Source: Bryopsis sp. KO-2023
Lineage: Eukaryota; Chlorophyta; Ulvophyceae; Bryopsidales; Bryopsidaceae
Assembly (NCBI GenBank): GCA_030272585.1
Contig: BSYQ01000006.1
Coordinates: forward strand, 6,535,001-6,599,000
Direction of reading: 5' to 3'
Length of the DNA: 64,000 nt
A model generated the notes under the pieces. The model was not told the DNA's origin, did not search any database, and was given only the letters and a program-made list of their open reading frames with translations. Each line of letters opens with the position of its first letter. Position 1 is the stretch's first letter. The translations under genes and the position numbers were made by a program. This document shows, piece after piece, positions 23,001 through 34,437 of this stretch.

Positions 23001-23500
23001 TTTCCTCGCTTGTCGTTCGTTTCGTGTGTTGCTTCTGTGGACCTTTGCGGAATCACACCAACTTCAGCACCACCATTCGAGACCCCAGCTTCCTTTTCTT
23101 GACTAGTGTTCGGACGTCCAGTTAGAATAGGCTTCAATCCCGACAAATCACCTTCTCGAGGGGTGATCTGCCTGGTGAGCTCCGACGCAATGCCCTCTCT
23201 TCTGAGACCAGACACAGGCGCTCTGGACACGGGCGGCGTCCCGCTGATCCCCTCTGGAACGCGCGGAGGGACTAGATTCACGTGCGGTTTCTGGCCTTTG
23301 AATGTCGGGGGAATGGTCACGGGCATAGGAGAGCCCCCTCCCCTGATTCCCTGGCCGCCCAGCAAACTAGACGATGCGCTAGCGCAAGCCTCCTCTTCCT
23401 CGCCCTCGATGTGAAAGCCAACGACTTGGACAGCTTTCTCGTCAGCGGAACCCGAGTTGAAGGTGCCACGGCGCTTGGGGATGGGTTCGCCGTGGTCCAT
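20090..23500 (-). CDS. EIF2B4: Translation initiation factor eIF2B subunit delta
   Basis: eIF2B delta is a regulatory-core subunit of the guanine-nucleotide exchange factor for eIF2. Exons: 22262-23500, 21537-21803, 20090-20341 (585 aa, phase 0 at both junctions). The N-terminal 200 residues or so are low complexity, rich in Gly, Lys and Gln (GKEKGGKEKGGGGG-type), as in many eIF2B delta proteins. The conserved Rossmann-like domain begins near LFDHLQQYKK (about 22790). Characteristic blocks are VECRPLNVTMKNAIRYLK, VIVVESRPKLVGRK, NGTVVSRVGSAGVAMMAHA, and the C-terminal ELGIMPTTSVPVILRE. The last intron (20342-21536) is unusually long because a transposable element sits in it. The gene is head to head with the mTERF gene. 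Confidence 0.95.
20610..21483. mobile_element. Non-autonomous hAT-like DNA transposon (874 bp) in eIF2B delta intron
   Basis: The ends are perfect 21-bp terminal inverted repeats beginning CAGGCCACTTTATTTCGGGC. They are flanked by an 8-bp direct repeat GTAATCCC (20602-20609 and 21484-21491), read as a target-site duplication. An 8-bp duplication with CAGG termini suits the hAT superfamily. Short subterminal motifs of the TTATTTYGGGC type recur in both orientations near each end, as hAT transposase-binding sites often do. No transposase frame is present. A (TG)12 microsatellite lies inside (21121-21144). The element sits wholly within an intron, so it should be removed by splicing. Confidence 0.88.
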
Positions 23501-23772
23501 GCTTCCGACCGAAACCGCTCGCCAATATGCGAGTAACGCGACAGGCGGTCAAACTTTCTCTAGAGGTAAGCGCAGTATGCCGAGCGGGCACCTCACGGTC
23601 GATATCGGAAAACTGAACCCGGACCTCCTCAGTGGATATCGTAATAAGTATTAAATACCCAGTAGCTGCTGGCGTCGTGCTGCACGACATGCTGGCCAGA
23701 AACTTATAAAAGTGTGTTGGTGAGGGGCCTTTTTTTGCGACAGTCTAGCGTGTTTATTGTGGTTCGCAAGAG
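23501..23772. promoter_or_regulatory. Shared divergent promoter, eIF2B delta / mTERF
   Basis: Only 272 bp separate the two start codons. A TATAAAA sequence on the plus strand at 23704-23711 lies about 60 bp before the mTERF start. The region is CpG-rich next to the eIF2B start. Confidence 0.55.
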
Positions 23773-25059
23773 ATGGCCACGTTCAACCATGCGTTGCTCT
23801 CCTTAAGAGCCGCCAGCGCGCTTCTTAAGACTTGCCATCCGTTTTCGGCAATCGTTCCGGTCGTCAGTCTGAGGGGCTTCTGTGCGGCTGCGAACGATCA
23901 GGAGGGGGAGCCTGCTAAACTAACCTGGTCGAGCCCGCACCTGGAAAAGCTGGGCATCAGCGCCGTTGAGTGGCGCGAGGTTTGGGTTCGGAACGGAAGC
24001 ACCAGGAATTTGGAAGAGAATCTGGACTTGTTAAAATCTTGGGGAATGGCAGCCGAAGGGAGGAGAAAGGTAGCTACATCCACCCCTGTGTTAGTGGACC
24101 TTCCGAGCAAAGCGCTGGAAAAGAAGTTGCGTTGGCTGACGGAGAACTTAGCGTTTGGTAGCAAAGACGTCGTTCAAGTCGTCAAAGGGAACCCTCGCTT
24201 TCTGCAGTGCTCCTTGGACGATGACTTGGAGGGTTTCACGAAAATTTTTCTGAAAGAGGGCTACACTCGAGGTCACATAAAGAGAATGGCATTGAAACAC
24301 CCCCAGGTGCTGGGCCGAACCAAGAAGTTGAGGGCTATGCTCACCTACTTTGAAAACAATGCTGGAATCAACCCCAAGGAGATGCTGCAAATGATAATAA
24401 AGTTTCCTCAAATTGTGGGCTACTCGTTAGAAAACAACCTCGAACCGAAAATCGAGGGCTTCAAAAGGCTGAACATGTCTCAAGGGGAAATCGCTGGGGT
24501 AGTTAAATCGGCACCAGAGTTGTTAGCTTCCGATTTCGACAGCAGCATAAATTCAAAAATCACATGGATGCAGGAAAAGCTGATGTTCAAACCTTGGGAA
24601 GCGTTGCATATTTTACTGAGACAGCCCAAGGTTTTCATGGCCAGATTAGCGACATGGGAAAGCAATCGTCAGTTCTTTATTAGTCTAGGTTTCAGCTCTG
24701 GCAAGGTCGCCAGTCTGCTCCATAAATCTCCTCTATTACTGTCCAGAGGCACCGATGGGTTGAGAGAAAAATTCAGTTTTGCTAAGGAGGTGCTGAGAAA
24801 GGGCACTGACGATATCATACGATGCCCAGATTATTTTACATATTCCTTCGAAGACCGAATTCTGTTTCGAGTGGTGTTTTTAGATTGTAGGGGCCAGGAT
24901 TTCACAAGGTGGGGGTTGAATTCGCTGGTTAAAATGCCCAAGTCAGATTTTGAGGAGAGATTCGGCAAGCGGGATGTGCAAGCTTTCGAAAAATCGTGGG
25001 CTGATTTGGATAGAGAAAGTAAACTTAAGTGTCTTGGCAGCGAGCTGAGGTCATTTTAA
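23773..25059 (+). CDS. mTERF-family organelle transcription/ribosome factor
   Basis: A single uninterrupted frame of 428 codons. The N-terminus (MATFNHALLSLRAASALLKT..., ending near RGFCAAAND) is basic and hydroxylated, with the RxF-C/A-type end of a mitochondrial or dual targeting peptide. From about residue 110 the protein consists of repeated 30-35-residue units, each containing a Leu-Pro or P-x-x-L core (NPRFLQCSLDD, HPQVLGRTKKL, FPQIVGYSLEN, APELLASDFDS, QPKVFMARLAT, SPLLLSRGTDG), the signature of mTERF superhelices that bind organellar nucleic acid. Such proteins control organelle transcription, splicing or ribosome assembly. Which organelle is served is not clear; the presequence favours mitochondria. 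Confidence 0.9.
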   Translation: MATFNHALLSLRAASALLKTCHPFSAIVPVVSLRGFCAAANDQEGEPAKLTWSSPHLEKLGISAVEWREVWVRNGSTRNLEENLDLLKSWGMAAEGRRKVATSTPVLVDLPSKALEKKLRWLTENLAFGSKDVVQVVKGNPRFLQCSLDDDLEGFTKIFLKEGYTRGHIKRMALKHPQVLGRTKKLRAMLTYFENNAGINPKEMLQMIIKFPQIVGYSLENNLEPKIEGFKRLNMSQGEIAGVVKSAPELLASDFDSSINSKITWMQEKLMFKPWEALHILLRQPKVFMARLATWESNRQFFISLGFSSGKVASLLHKSPLLLSRGTDGLREKFSFAKEVLRKGTDDIIRCPDYFTYSFEDRILFRVVFLDCRGQDFTRWGLNSLVKMPKSDFEERFGKRDVQAFEKSWADLDRESKLKCLGSELRSF

Positions 25060-25614
25060 TTATCGGAGCATTTTCTGCTTCAAACTCCAATCATCCATGG
25101 AAGTAACTGTGTGGAGCAATTGTTCAGCATTCCCCCCACTTCTTACACACTCAAGGGAGGATAGTTGAGTTTTACATTGCATAGTTTCTTCTTGTTCAGC
25201 TTGATGGAAGGATAGAGGTGATAAGCGGCTGCAAATACCACAGGTTGCAATTTAAGCTGCAAAATTTCTTCTCAGTAGAGAACCCTGATGCTGAGAATTG
25301 CTTTTGTGAGAAGCAGACGGCATCAAGCACAGTATCCAGGGGAAGATATGCAGAACAACGGTCTTCACTCTTATTGAAAATAGAGGGTACATTAGTTTAC
25401 ATCCATACTTGTGCATTTTTTCTGCACTTTTCACATCCCATATTCAGGTTATTCAAATGCCATACAAGAACTCCATGGGGCTGCTTAGTGCCCTTCAGTG
25501 AACAAAATATTATGCAACCGACACACATTCACAAAGCAGAGTTGCGCTGCGTTTCCTCGAACAAGTGCGAACCGATGTTCAGCACTTCATGCATAGAAAA
25601 AACTGCTTTTTTTT
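25060..25614. other. Convergent intergenic region
   Basis: It lies between the mTERF stop codon and the insulysin stop codon. It probably contains both 3' UTRs. No coding signal was recognised. Confidence 0.5.
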
Positions 25615-28600
25615 TTAATCATGATGCACGATTGGGTCTGGCCACATGCCCCACACAGATTTGAGATTCCCTGGCACATCGAAACTCTTTCTTTCGGTGA
25701 ACCCCCCTTTCCCGATGGCTTCGCTGCCCCAGATTTGAGTGCACAATCGTTTTTCTTCTGCAGCCCCCCTTGCTAGATGGCGATCATAAAACTCCAGGAT
25801 GGTTTTTTTGGTGATCGAATTGAGTTCGGCCAGAAAACTGGAAGTGGCGTCGAATCGGTATCGTCTGGTTTTGATCATTTCCCAGAATCTGTCCATGGCC
25901 TTTGGCAGTGTTTTAGGGGGCTCCATTTTCCGCTCGGACAGAGAATTCTTGTAACTGTTGAACTCAGCATCGCTCAATCCTGTGTTGGGCACAAACCAAT
26001 CATTTGCACTTTTTTCATTGGCACAGACACTTCCTCAAAGTTGATATAAACTGGTTTGCTAAAATAATAGAAGCAACATGGGTAAACTTCTATTGCCTTG
26101 GTTTGTTGTTCTGAAGAAGAACAAAAATCCATCCTTTCTTTCAGCATTCATTCCAACCTTCAAGGTCTTTCCGAAAATCATGCAGCCAAGCTTGAACCCT
26201 TTTGTCCAACTCATCTGGGGTGCAGCCGGCAGTCTGGACTCTTATTCCAACACCAACCACATTGACCAAGCGGTGCAATTCCAGCTTGACGATGTAACCC
26301 AACTTCTCAACAGTCCTTAGCTGATGGAAACAGTTCTTCTCAGAAATCAACTGAAACAAAGCCCCATGTGCCATCGTTCCAAAATCATCCAAGCCAATCT
26401 GTGGCAGAAAAACACGATAAGTCAAAACTTTTCAAAACCTCCCTTTCCTTTCAAACCAATTTTTTTTTCCCCGGAAACTGGATTACAACCCCCAAAACTG
26501 GATCGCCAAGAAAATTGGTTGGAATCTGCACATTTTCTGGAAACTTTTCGTGGCAATGATATAATATCCATGACCATACCTGGTATAAGACATACACTGC
26601 TGAATCCCCATTTTCTGGGTTTGGATTCCGTGGCTTGTAAGTTACGCAGGAACCCAACGATTGCGTTTCCGGTGAAATTGAAGTGATTTTGCACACTCTT
26701 TTTTGTCGCCACCTTTCAGCGGGCAGCCCAGAAGGTTTCAGAAGCGAAACAATATTGAAGCAAATATCTGATGCAAATCAGGAAACATAACAGAAAATGA
26801 ACCATCATTTCTTAGAGACAGTTTTAATCTTTCCGAGAAAAAAAAAAAAAAAAGCAAGGATTGCAGTGCACAGTTTGTGGGGCGTCTCATTCCATCATTT
26901 TTATTCACTCTTTGAAAGAAAAAAGTCAACATCGAGAAATATGAAAAGCATGAGTAAAGGAACCAGATAATATCCATATGTCGATGGGGCAGAATTACCA
27001 GCTGCCTCTGTATCTTCAAGGTTTCCTAGAGCCAGCCCCTCCACTGTCATTTCAGCCCGAAATTCCTCCCAAAAATTGAATATGTCCTCCAAAGTCAGGT
27101 TTTGGCATTCCTCCAGCTTATCATGGGTGTGCCAAGAAGGTTGGGACAAGCAGTCGTTCATCGAATAATTGGCTTGCAAGTGGGGATTCATGAAATCTCG
27201 ATTTCTCAAGCTTTCCGAGAGTCTGTCATGCAATGGAGGAAATCTGGGCGCAAAAAAAATACAATGGGGGAAACAGAACTCTTCACCTGGTGAATAGACT
27301 GTAAGTGTCCATGGAGGTCCCAAACTCCCTCCAAAAAATATTCTGTTGCATACATTGAGCCCATACAAATCAACTTTCTATTCGTTTCCAGCCACTAGAC
27401 AATTGTTTCTTTTCTTGTTTCATTTCAGGGCTGAAAGCCTTAAATACCCCCCTCAATTCATAATGCAAATTGAGGGATATGGACCAAGTTTCTCCTTGAG
27501 CAACGGGTGTTTTTAATTCAACTCACCACATTTGTTTCGACTCTGCACACACAATCACACCTGTTTTCGATTTCCTCCCTCGACAGTGAACTGATTTTCT
27601 CGCATACAAGGCGTATAACTTTTGGCACAATTTCTCCGAATCCATCGAATCTCAGCATAAGGCCGGTCCCTGCCACACTGGCACTGAAAGAAATGCCGGC
27701 CAACACGGCGGGGTGTAGAATGGGATCCAATATATCATTTACTATCAAAGCAAACAAGTCGGCCCTCACGGAATGAAGGGCGGATTCGTTGGTGTAGGCC
27801 GAGATCAAATGCAACCTCACACTGATCTGATGGAATCAAAGAACATACACACACACACTCGTATATCTCAGCGGAAAACACCACCACAAAAAGACAAAAC
27901 TGAAAATTCAGTGTAAATTATGTTGTTTTCAGAGGATCTAGCTCTACGTTGTAAAGAGAGAGAAAATGATTTTTTTTTTTTTTGTAAAAATCTCGAAATG
28001 ATTTCCAACTTGGATAAAAGAAATCAACCAGGTGCACCCTACCTTCGGAACCCTGAACGACACATCCTTCTTGTGCCAGAATCTAACGGTTCTCAAATCT
28101 ATAATCTTTTTTGGAGGATCCATCCATTCAAAAGGTTTTCCTTCCCCAGCCAGCCTCATCAAGAAATCACTTGGGATAGCCCAGTTGGGTTTAGGGAGTT
28201 CCAATCCTGCGGCCGAGTCTTGTGCATCTTGTATCGCTTTTTTGATGTCTTCTGGAATCGGTTTCACAGAGTATTTTGCCTCGTACCACTTTTCCTTGAG
28301 ATCAGTGGTACCTTCGAAATGTCTCGATGCAAAATAAATGTTCATGTTCTCTGGAGTCAAGTAGGAAAGAAAGCGGTCCAAGGCTTCACCTGAATATTTA
28401 AGGCGAATATTTTTTTTCAGAAGAAATGATAAAATGAATTCAGTTGTCTGTCCGATAAAAAAACTGATGAAGACGAAAACTGGGGGCACACAGAAATCCA
28501 TGGTGTTGACCACTGATTGAAACATTTCAATTTTTCCACATTGGTTTTTATGCATAATAATGTGCCATTGGCAACCAATGTCCGAACAAATTTCAAAGCA

Positions 28601-31600
28601 ATATCTATTTCATATGTATATCCCCCCCCCCCCCCGCGCCAGAAAGAAACAAAAATAGATTATTCGGCAAAAATGGAAGACCAGCAAGATTATTTAATCT
28701 AACTAGCAACTCTTACGTATTCTTGTCAGTTTTTTATAGACATTGAAAAGGCCCAAATCACACAAAATCAAAATTCTACAAATATTGATGAGATGAATCA
28801 ACGGTATTCTGAGTAGAAATTCTTCCCCACCATCGTATTTTTCCAGCAAGCTGGGTAGTGAGAGGATCTCTGGAACATCAAAGTAGTGCAAATTGGTTGC
28901 CAGTCTGCTTGCATAAGCGGTAGGCCCTTCTCGACCCTTGTAGTCGAATTTTATTTCAGTGATATTTTTTAGCTCAGCAAACGAGTCTTCCCTCGCCTTA
29001 TCAGGCATTCGCTTGACCATCTATTGACACACATGCATCCAATATCAAGGAATGCGTATCCAGAATAACAAAAACTATATCACTCTTCCCGACAAATATA
29101 GACAAAGAATCCAAAGAAACCTCACAAAAAATGCAATTCACATACCTAAAACACAGCAAAGACGTACCTATGAGAAACCAATTTAAGAAACGTTTTGTAT
29201 TGGCTTTGATACCATTGCCACTGAGCAACGCCATCAACAACAAACCAGGTCAAACTGACCTCAATATTCCACAATCAACATCATAAATAGCATCACAAAA
29301 AGCATTTAAACGTAGTTCCCTATATCAAATCTGACCCATTGCCCTTCAGATGCTTTCATGGTGCAAGCAACCCAGGCAACAAACGACACTATTTTGATGA
29401 CATCATTATCCATTCAGTATTAAGGAGCAACAAGATTTCTTGTCTGGCGTTTTTTTTTCCCGTTGCTTTTTTCCATGACCTTTCTGCACCTTTTCAGGGG
29501 GGAGGGATTTGAAAACTGGTACATACCTCGATGGATTCATAAATGACACGGATGATATCCTCAACGTTGGCCAGTCCAGTCTCCGTCAGTTTTGCATGAC
29601 ACTGACAAAACATGAATCCAGCATCTCTGCGAACTTCATCCGCCATGTGAAATGAAAGCTCTGAAAATCGCAAAAATTACGGCTGAAAGATAGATTTCAT
29701 TTGAATATATTTATAGAAATTATGTTGGGCTGCTGAATATTTCTTTGAAAACAAAGCGACTGTACCACTCCATGACACAAACCGGGTCTAAATACAACTG
29801 AGGGACGAGCAAAATTGTCTAGGATTCCATTTCATACCTGTGACCCACCCCTTTCGTTTCAGATAGAGACTGGCACTGCCTTCCCCCTCATTTTCGACAA
29901 GATGGCCTACCCAAAACCATGGCTTTGATCTGTGTGTTCCCCCAAGATCACAAAACAATGCAACTTATTTGTAAACAGTGGTGGAAAAATATGCAAGGTC
30001 AAATCCAACATCCATCCATGTTTCAGATTGATAACAATACAATATTGGACACATCTTATTATCACAAATTTGTTGATTACTATTTTTTTTGTTATTTGTT
30101 TTTTTTTTGTTTTTTTTTTGGGGGGGGGATGGAAGGATGAAATACTAATTTTTCACACTCACCGCATCGCCCACATTCGACTGTGTGGTATGAACCAAAC
30201 CAGTTCAATTCCTCGGATGTCTCGAATCGGTGCTATTTCATACAGCGAACCACCAAATCTGTAATCCTTCAAGCAAGCCCCCGAAGGTTTGAAACTCTCC
30301 GAGGAACCCCTTTCCCGAGGTACATCCGAGAAAGCCTCCCTGCAGAATCTTTCCAGGGAATCAAGACTGGTCGGGGACACGACTGCCAGTGTAACTCTTT
30401 CGGAAGTGTATCGATCCTGCCACCATTCTCTGAGGACAGCCGCAGTATCAACTCCACGAGTCTATTCCCCAAGAAATGAAAGAGAAAGAAAAAAATTATT
30501 GAATATTTCAGTTTGTTGCTCTTGTTCTTTTTCGTTTGTTTCAAATCTGAAAGAAAAACCAAGATCTGAACTGAACTGGAAGCCATTTGTCAACTCTTAT
30601 CCAAACGCAGAAAAGTATCACGTGCCATCTCAAAAATGTCTAGTGTGTCGAGGGTTGACGTGAAACGCAGAACTTGCGAAATTTGTATCACCTCGGGAGA
30701 ATGCACTAAAGTGTCTTGGTTTCCAGTTGAAAATTTGCTCAGAGGGTAAGGTCCAACAGAGCGCAACAGCTGGAGTGACTTTCTGGCATCGGAGTTCAAG
30801 TTCCTGGAGGTCAGAAAAAGCATATTCACCACTTCTTCCTGTTTGCTCGGATGCAGTTTCACACAGTGAAGAGAATAGTTATTGGTCCATATTTGAATAC
30901 CTTCTGAATTCTGAATGAACATTTGATACTTCTCGCTCCAGGCTCTCAGACAGCAGCAAAGGGTCAACGAAAAACCTCGATAATCTCCGCAATGCCTCAC
31001 TCAATGCATCACTGTGGACTTCGAAGTGATACATGGTGTGCACGGTACCTAAAACAAAGGAGTTCTCTTCTAGGTTCTTTTTTCTACATTGACGGACACG
31101 CCTTCTCTTTCTACACTTCGATCGATTTTCTCCACCACTATTAGATGGACATGACGATATTAGGGTTGGAACCTGATCAACAACTCAAAATATGCTAAAT
31201 TCAATCTGAGAACCACATGTACGCATTCCTTCAGGTTTCTTATTAGGAAAAAAATGTGAATCTTTGGACTTTTGATTCCCGGTAGAGACTGAAACTGATT
31301 CTGAAGGATCATCTACATGTTCATTACTCCCCTCCACAAGGGAATTGCTTGTTTGTTTGTTTGAAAAACCATGAGCATCAAAGTATCACACCCGTGGATG
31401 CATTGGACTTTCCACCATTTTCAGCCAGGAATCGCTTGTATTCCCCTCCATCGGGGTAATCTCGACTCCCCAAATGAACCCCATGCTCCACAAAATGTGC
31501 CAAACCTGGCAAATCGTCAGGGTCGTCGAAATAACCGACGCCCACATTGGCACAAGCCGCCGCAAATACCGCCTCCGTGTCCTCTACCAGAAGGACACGC

Positions 31601-31807
31601 ACACCATTCTCCAACCTGGAATTCGTTCAAGGAACTGAATTCAATTGTCCAGGAATTCAATGATGGAAGATGCACCGCAGTGCTCTCTGGACTGCTCGGG
31701 CTTTACCGGCATGAACGATATTTTCTGGCGTCGCGGAGGGGCTTGCGAACGTCGGCATCAACCACGACGTCCAGATTGCCTGGACGCTCACATTCAACAC
31801 TGGACAT
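25615..31807 (-). CDS. IDE: Insulysin/nardilysin-type M16A metalloprotease, 14 exons
   Basis: A zinc peptidase that degrades short peptides in cytosol or organelles. Exons: 31707-31807, 31392-31615, 30901-31048, 30692-30803, 30163-30461, 29838-29929, 29527-29660, 28831-29020, 28043-28389, 27561-27826, 26999-27243, 26580-26767, 26158-26398, 25615-25979 (983 aa, phases agree; human IDE has 1019 aa). Exon 2 holds the inverted zinc motif HFVEH in LAHFVEHGVHLGS. The third zinc ligand Glu lies in LEREVSNVHSEF (exon 3). C-terminal M16 domains follow, including RTVEKLGYIVKLELHR, equivalent to the RTKEQLGYIV segment of IDE. No targeting peptide is obvious at the chosen start (MSSVECERPGNL). The gene is head to head with the GH17 gene. 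Confidence 0.93.
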
Positions 31808-32160
31808 CACAATTCTGCTGCAAGTTGCAATTGCCTTGAATGTGGGGGGTGCAAATTGAGAATTGGGTTGTAGTAAAATCAGAACTGAGTCCAGTCATGG
31901 AGATGTGGCGAGCGTTACTCTGTTTCAGCGTTTTCCTTTCTAAGAATCCGATGCTGGGACACCCAACACAAAACAGAAAAACAGAAGGGATGGACCGCAA
32001 TGGTGTAATTCCATGCAAGCCCAGGAAACAAGCAGATCATCTGTCTTGAAACGCTCAAACGGACGCCCCCCCCCCATCCCCCAGTGTTTCAAAAGAAGCA
32101 CTGTGATCGAAAGCGTCAGAATGCTAATTTTGCCGAACGACGCAACGAAGTGGTGCAGCA
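31808..32160. promoter_or_regulatory. Shared divergent promoter, insulysin / GH17
   Basis: These 353 bp lie between opposite start codons at 31807 (minus) and 32161 (plus). A C-run occurs at about 32066-32075. The promoter role is inferred from gene layout. Confidence 0.45.
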
Positions 32161-33935
32161 ATGCCCACACAATCCCTGCACATAGAGACAGGGCGAAGCA
32201 CACCAGGTTATAGAGAAGGAGGCCGTCTCAACTGCAAGAGCTTGGCGAGGCGACCTGTGTTCTGGATATTTGTCGCTTGTGGTCTCTTGGCTTTGATAGC
32301 AATTGTTGCGTACCAGGTAGCAAGCTTATACTTGTTCCTGCGATTGTTTTTATGATAAGAAACAACACGTGACGACTTTATTTTCCTTGCTTTTCGTTTC
32401 GAAGACTGTCGTTGGCCGCACTTGCTTCTTTTGGAGCGTTTCGAAAACGTCTTGCAAGCTTGGGGGTGCCCATCCAAAGCCCCAATACTCTAGTGACCAG
32501 AAACCTGACACCGGAAAGAAGCCTCTCTATGGAGTTTGCTACAGCTCCTGGCGAGTATTCGGCCAGTGTCCGTCTGCTGAAGAGGTATGTGACGAGGGCA
32601 ACACCCGAAACAGTCGAAAAACAAAAAATTCTATTGAGATCGAAATTTGGCTGACAAATGAGTGTCTATCACACACATGACAAGCAGAAAAAGAGGCTCT
32701 TGTGAATAGTGAGAAGGTTGGCAAACTAATCTGTGAAGTGGATCAAACACCAAGATTTCTCTATGGTGTCCCCGAGTGCTGGCCTTGGTGTTCCACCTAC
32801 CAGCCATAGTCAAGTGGTTCGATGAGCACGGCTCCACCAAGCAAAGGGTTCACATGCAACCCATTCATTTTGTAGACAAACTTGTTCCTGAAATTGTAAC
32901 CTCATGATCCAGCCATTCTAGTACTTATGATGCTTCAGGTTCATGAAGACATAGCAATCTTGAGGAGGTTTTCTTCGAGAGTGCGTACATATGGTACAGG
33001 ATGTCCAGTTGAAATGGATATTTTGCTGAACGAATCAACTCATGCAGAGGATTTTAAGTTGTTTCTTGGGGTTTGGCTGGATGGAGACGAGAAGGCTGAT
33101 CAGAGTCAAATTGATGATTTACTGGAAGCCCTGGACAAGCACCCCCATGCCAGAATAGTTGCTATTGCTGTTGGAAATGAAGTTTTGTTCCGGGGGGCAT
33201 TATCACGGAAGCGTCTTGTTCAGAGAATCAGGTAGAAAATGTTGCATAAAATGTTGGTTCTGATCAAGCCAATGTGAAATACGTTTCAAGTTTTCACACA
33301 GTTATATATTGGAACATGGTCGTTCTCTTGAGAACATTTATGGGGGAAGATGATTCAGGTTTCACAGAGATCAACGTGTTTTTTCTTTGTGTTTTTCCAG
33401 GGAAGTTCGAGCTGCTGTTCGTAGGTTGGGAGAAAAACATGCAAGTGTGTCCTTATTGGAAGTTCCCATCACTACGGTTGAAACAGTGCTGCATATCAAC
33501 GAGGATCTAGCTAAGGAGCTAGACTTGGTGGCTGTTAACATCCATCCATTTTTTGGCCGATCGAATCTTGCCCAATCCAAGAAATTTGGAGATGAGGTGC
33601 TCTTGGATTTTTTGGGAGTTTATGGGAGGATCGAAAAGATAGCCAACAGGCTGGGCAAAAAAGTTTTAGTTAGTGAAGTGGGGTGGCCAACCAGCGCAGA
33701 GCGTGGTGAACGGAATCAAGGAGACTCCGAGCTGACCAAAGCTTTCATAAAGACTTTCATTTCTTATGCACAAGAACAAGGAATTCGATATTTTTGGTTC
33801 GAATTATTTGACTCAGTGTGGAAACGGAATTTGTATGGTGGAAAATCTGAGCAATTTAGTGAATTCAATTTGGGGCTCGTGGAGGAAAACCACAGGGATG
33901 ATAAAATGTTGTTGGATTTTGGTGATTCAAGTTGA
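32161..33935 (+). CDS. GH17 beta-1,3-glucanase/glucanosyltransferase with N-terminal membrane anchor
   Basis: Exons 32161-32316, 32405-32584, 32939-33231, 33401-33935 (387 aa, phases agree). Exon 1 encodes a short basic N-terminus and a single hydrophobic span (FWIFVACGLLALIAIVAY), read as a type II signal anchor. The catalytic domain starts at PLYGVCYSSWR and continues through the RVRTYG strand, the acid/base Glu in AVGNEVLFRG, and the nucleophile Glu in LVSEVGWPTS. Both catalytic residues are therefore present. The sequence resembles the compact fungal and oomycete GH17 type rather than plant defence glucanases. Expected action is cleavage or rearrangement of beta-1,3-glucan in the wall or secretory pathway. 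No C-terminal carbohydrate module or GPI signal is seen. Confidence 0.88.
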
Positions 33936-34437
33936 GAATGGAGACGAGCTGATCAGAGAGACTTTTCAAGTGCAAGACCTGGGGATACATTTATTTATTG
34001 GACCATTAGTTGATGACTCTATCATTTGTGGCAACTGCATGCAAGGAAAAATTGAGGGAAGAATTCGGACTTCATTTGTAATCAACGCCTGTGTAATTTA
34101 ACATCAGCACTTTTCGAAGTAGAGAGTTGTGTGAACCTTTTAATCCGATACACAGAGTTTCACAGGGAACAACGTACAACACGAGGCAAGCCAATGTCAC
34201 TCATATAGAAAAATAAACGTCGATACCGAGAGCCAGAAACTAAACTTAACGGCTTGTTCGGTCGATCAACCCGAGGCAGTTGTGCGGACAAGGATTTCGA
34301 GTCCGACGACTTCGACTCGATCGACGTTCAATTGCGAATTTCGAGAAGGAGTTCATTAATTAAAGCCACCCATCGAAACCACCACCAGGAACAGCAGCAG
34401 CCATTATCTAGGCAAAGTCCTCCTGATCGACGCAACG

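Noticed and set aside
22556..23536. Several plus-strand frames of 60-190 codons opposite the eIF2B delta gene
   Set aside because: They mirror the Lys/Gly-rich low-complexity coding strand and are antisense shadows.
31840..32213. Open frames in the insulysin/GH17 spacer considered as an N-terminal extension of GH17
   Set aside because: The frame from about 32013 ends in a stop before the membrane anchor; the ATG at 32161 is in frame with the anchor.
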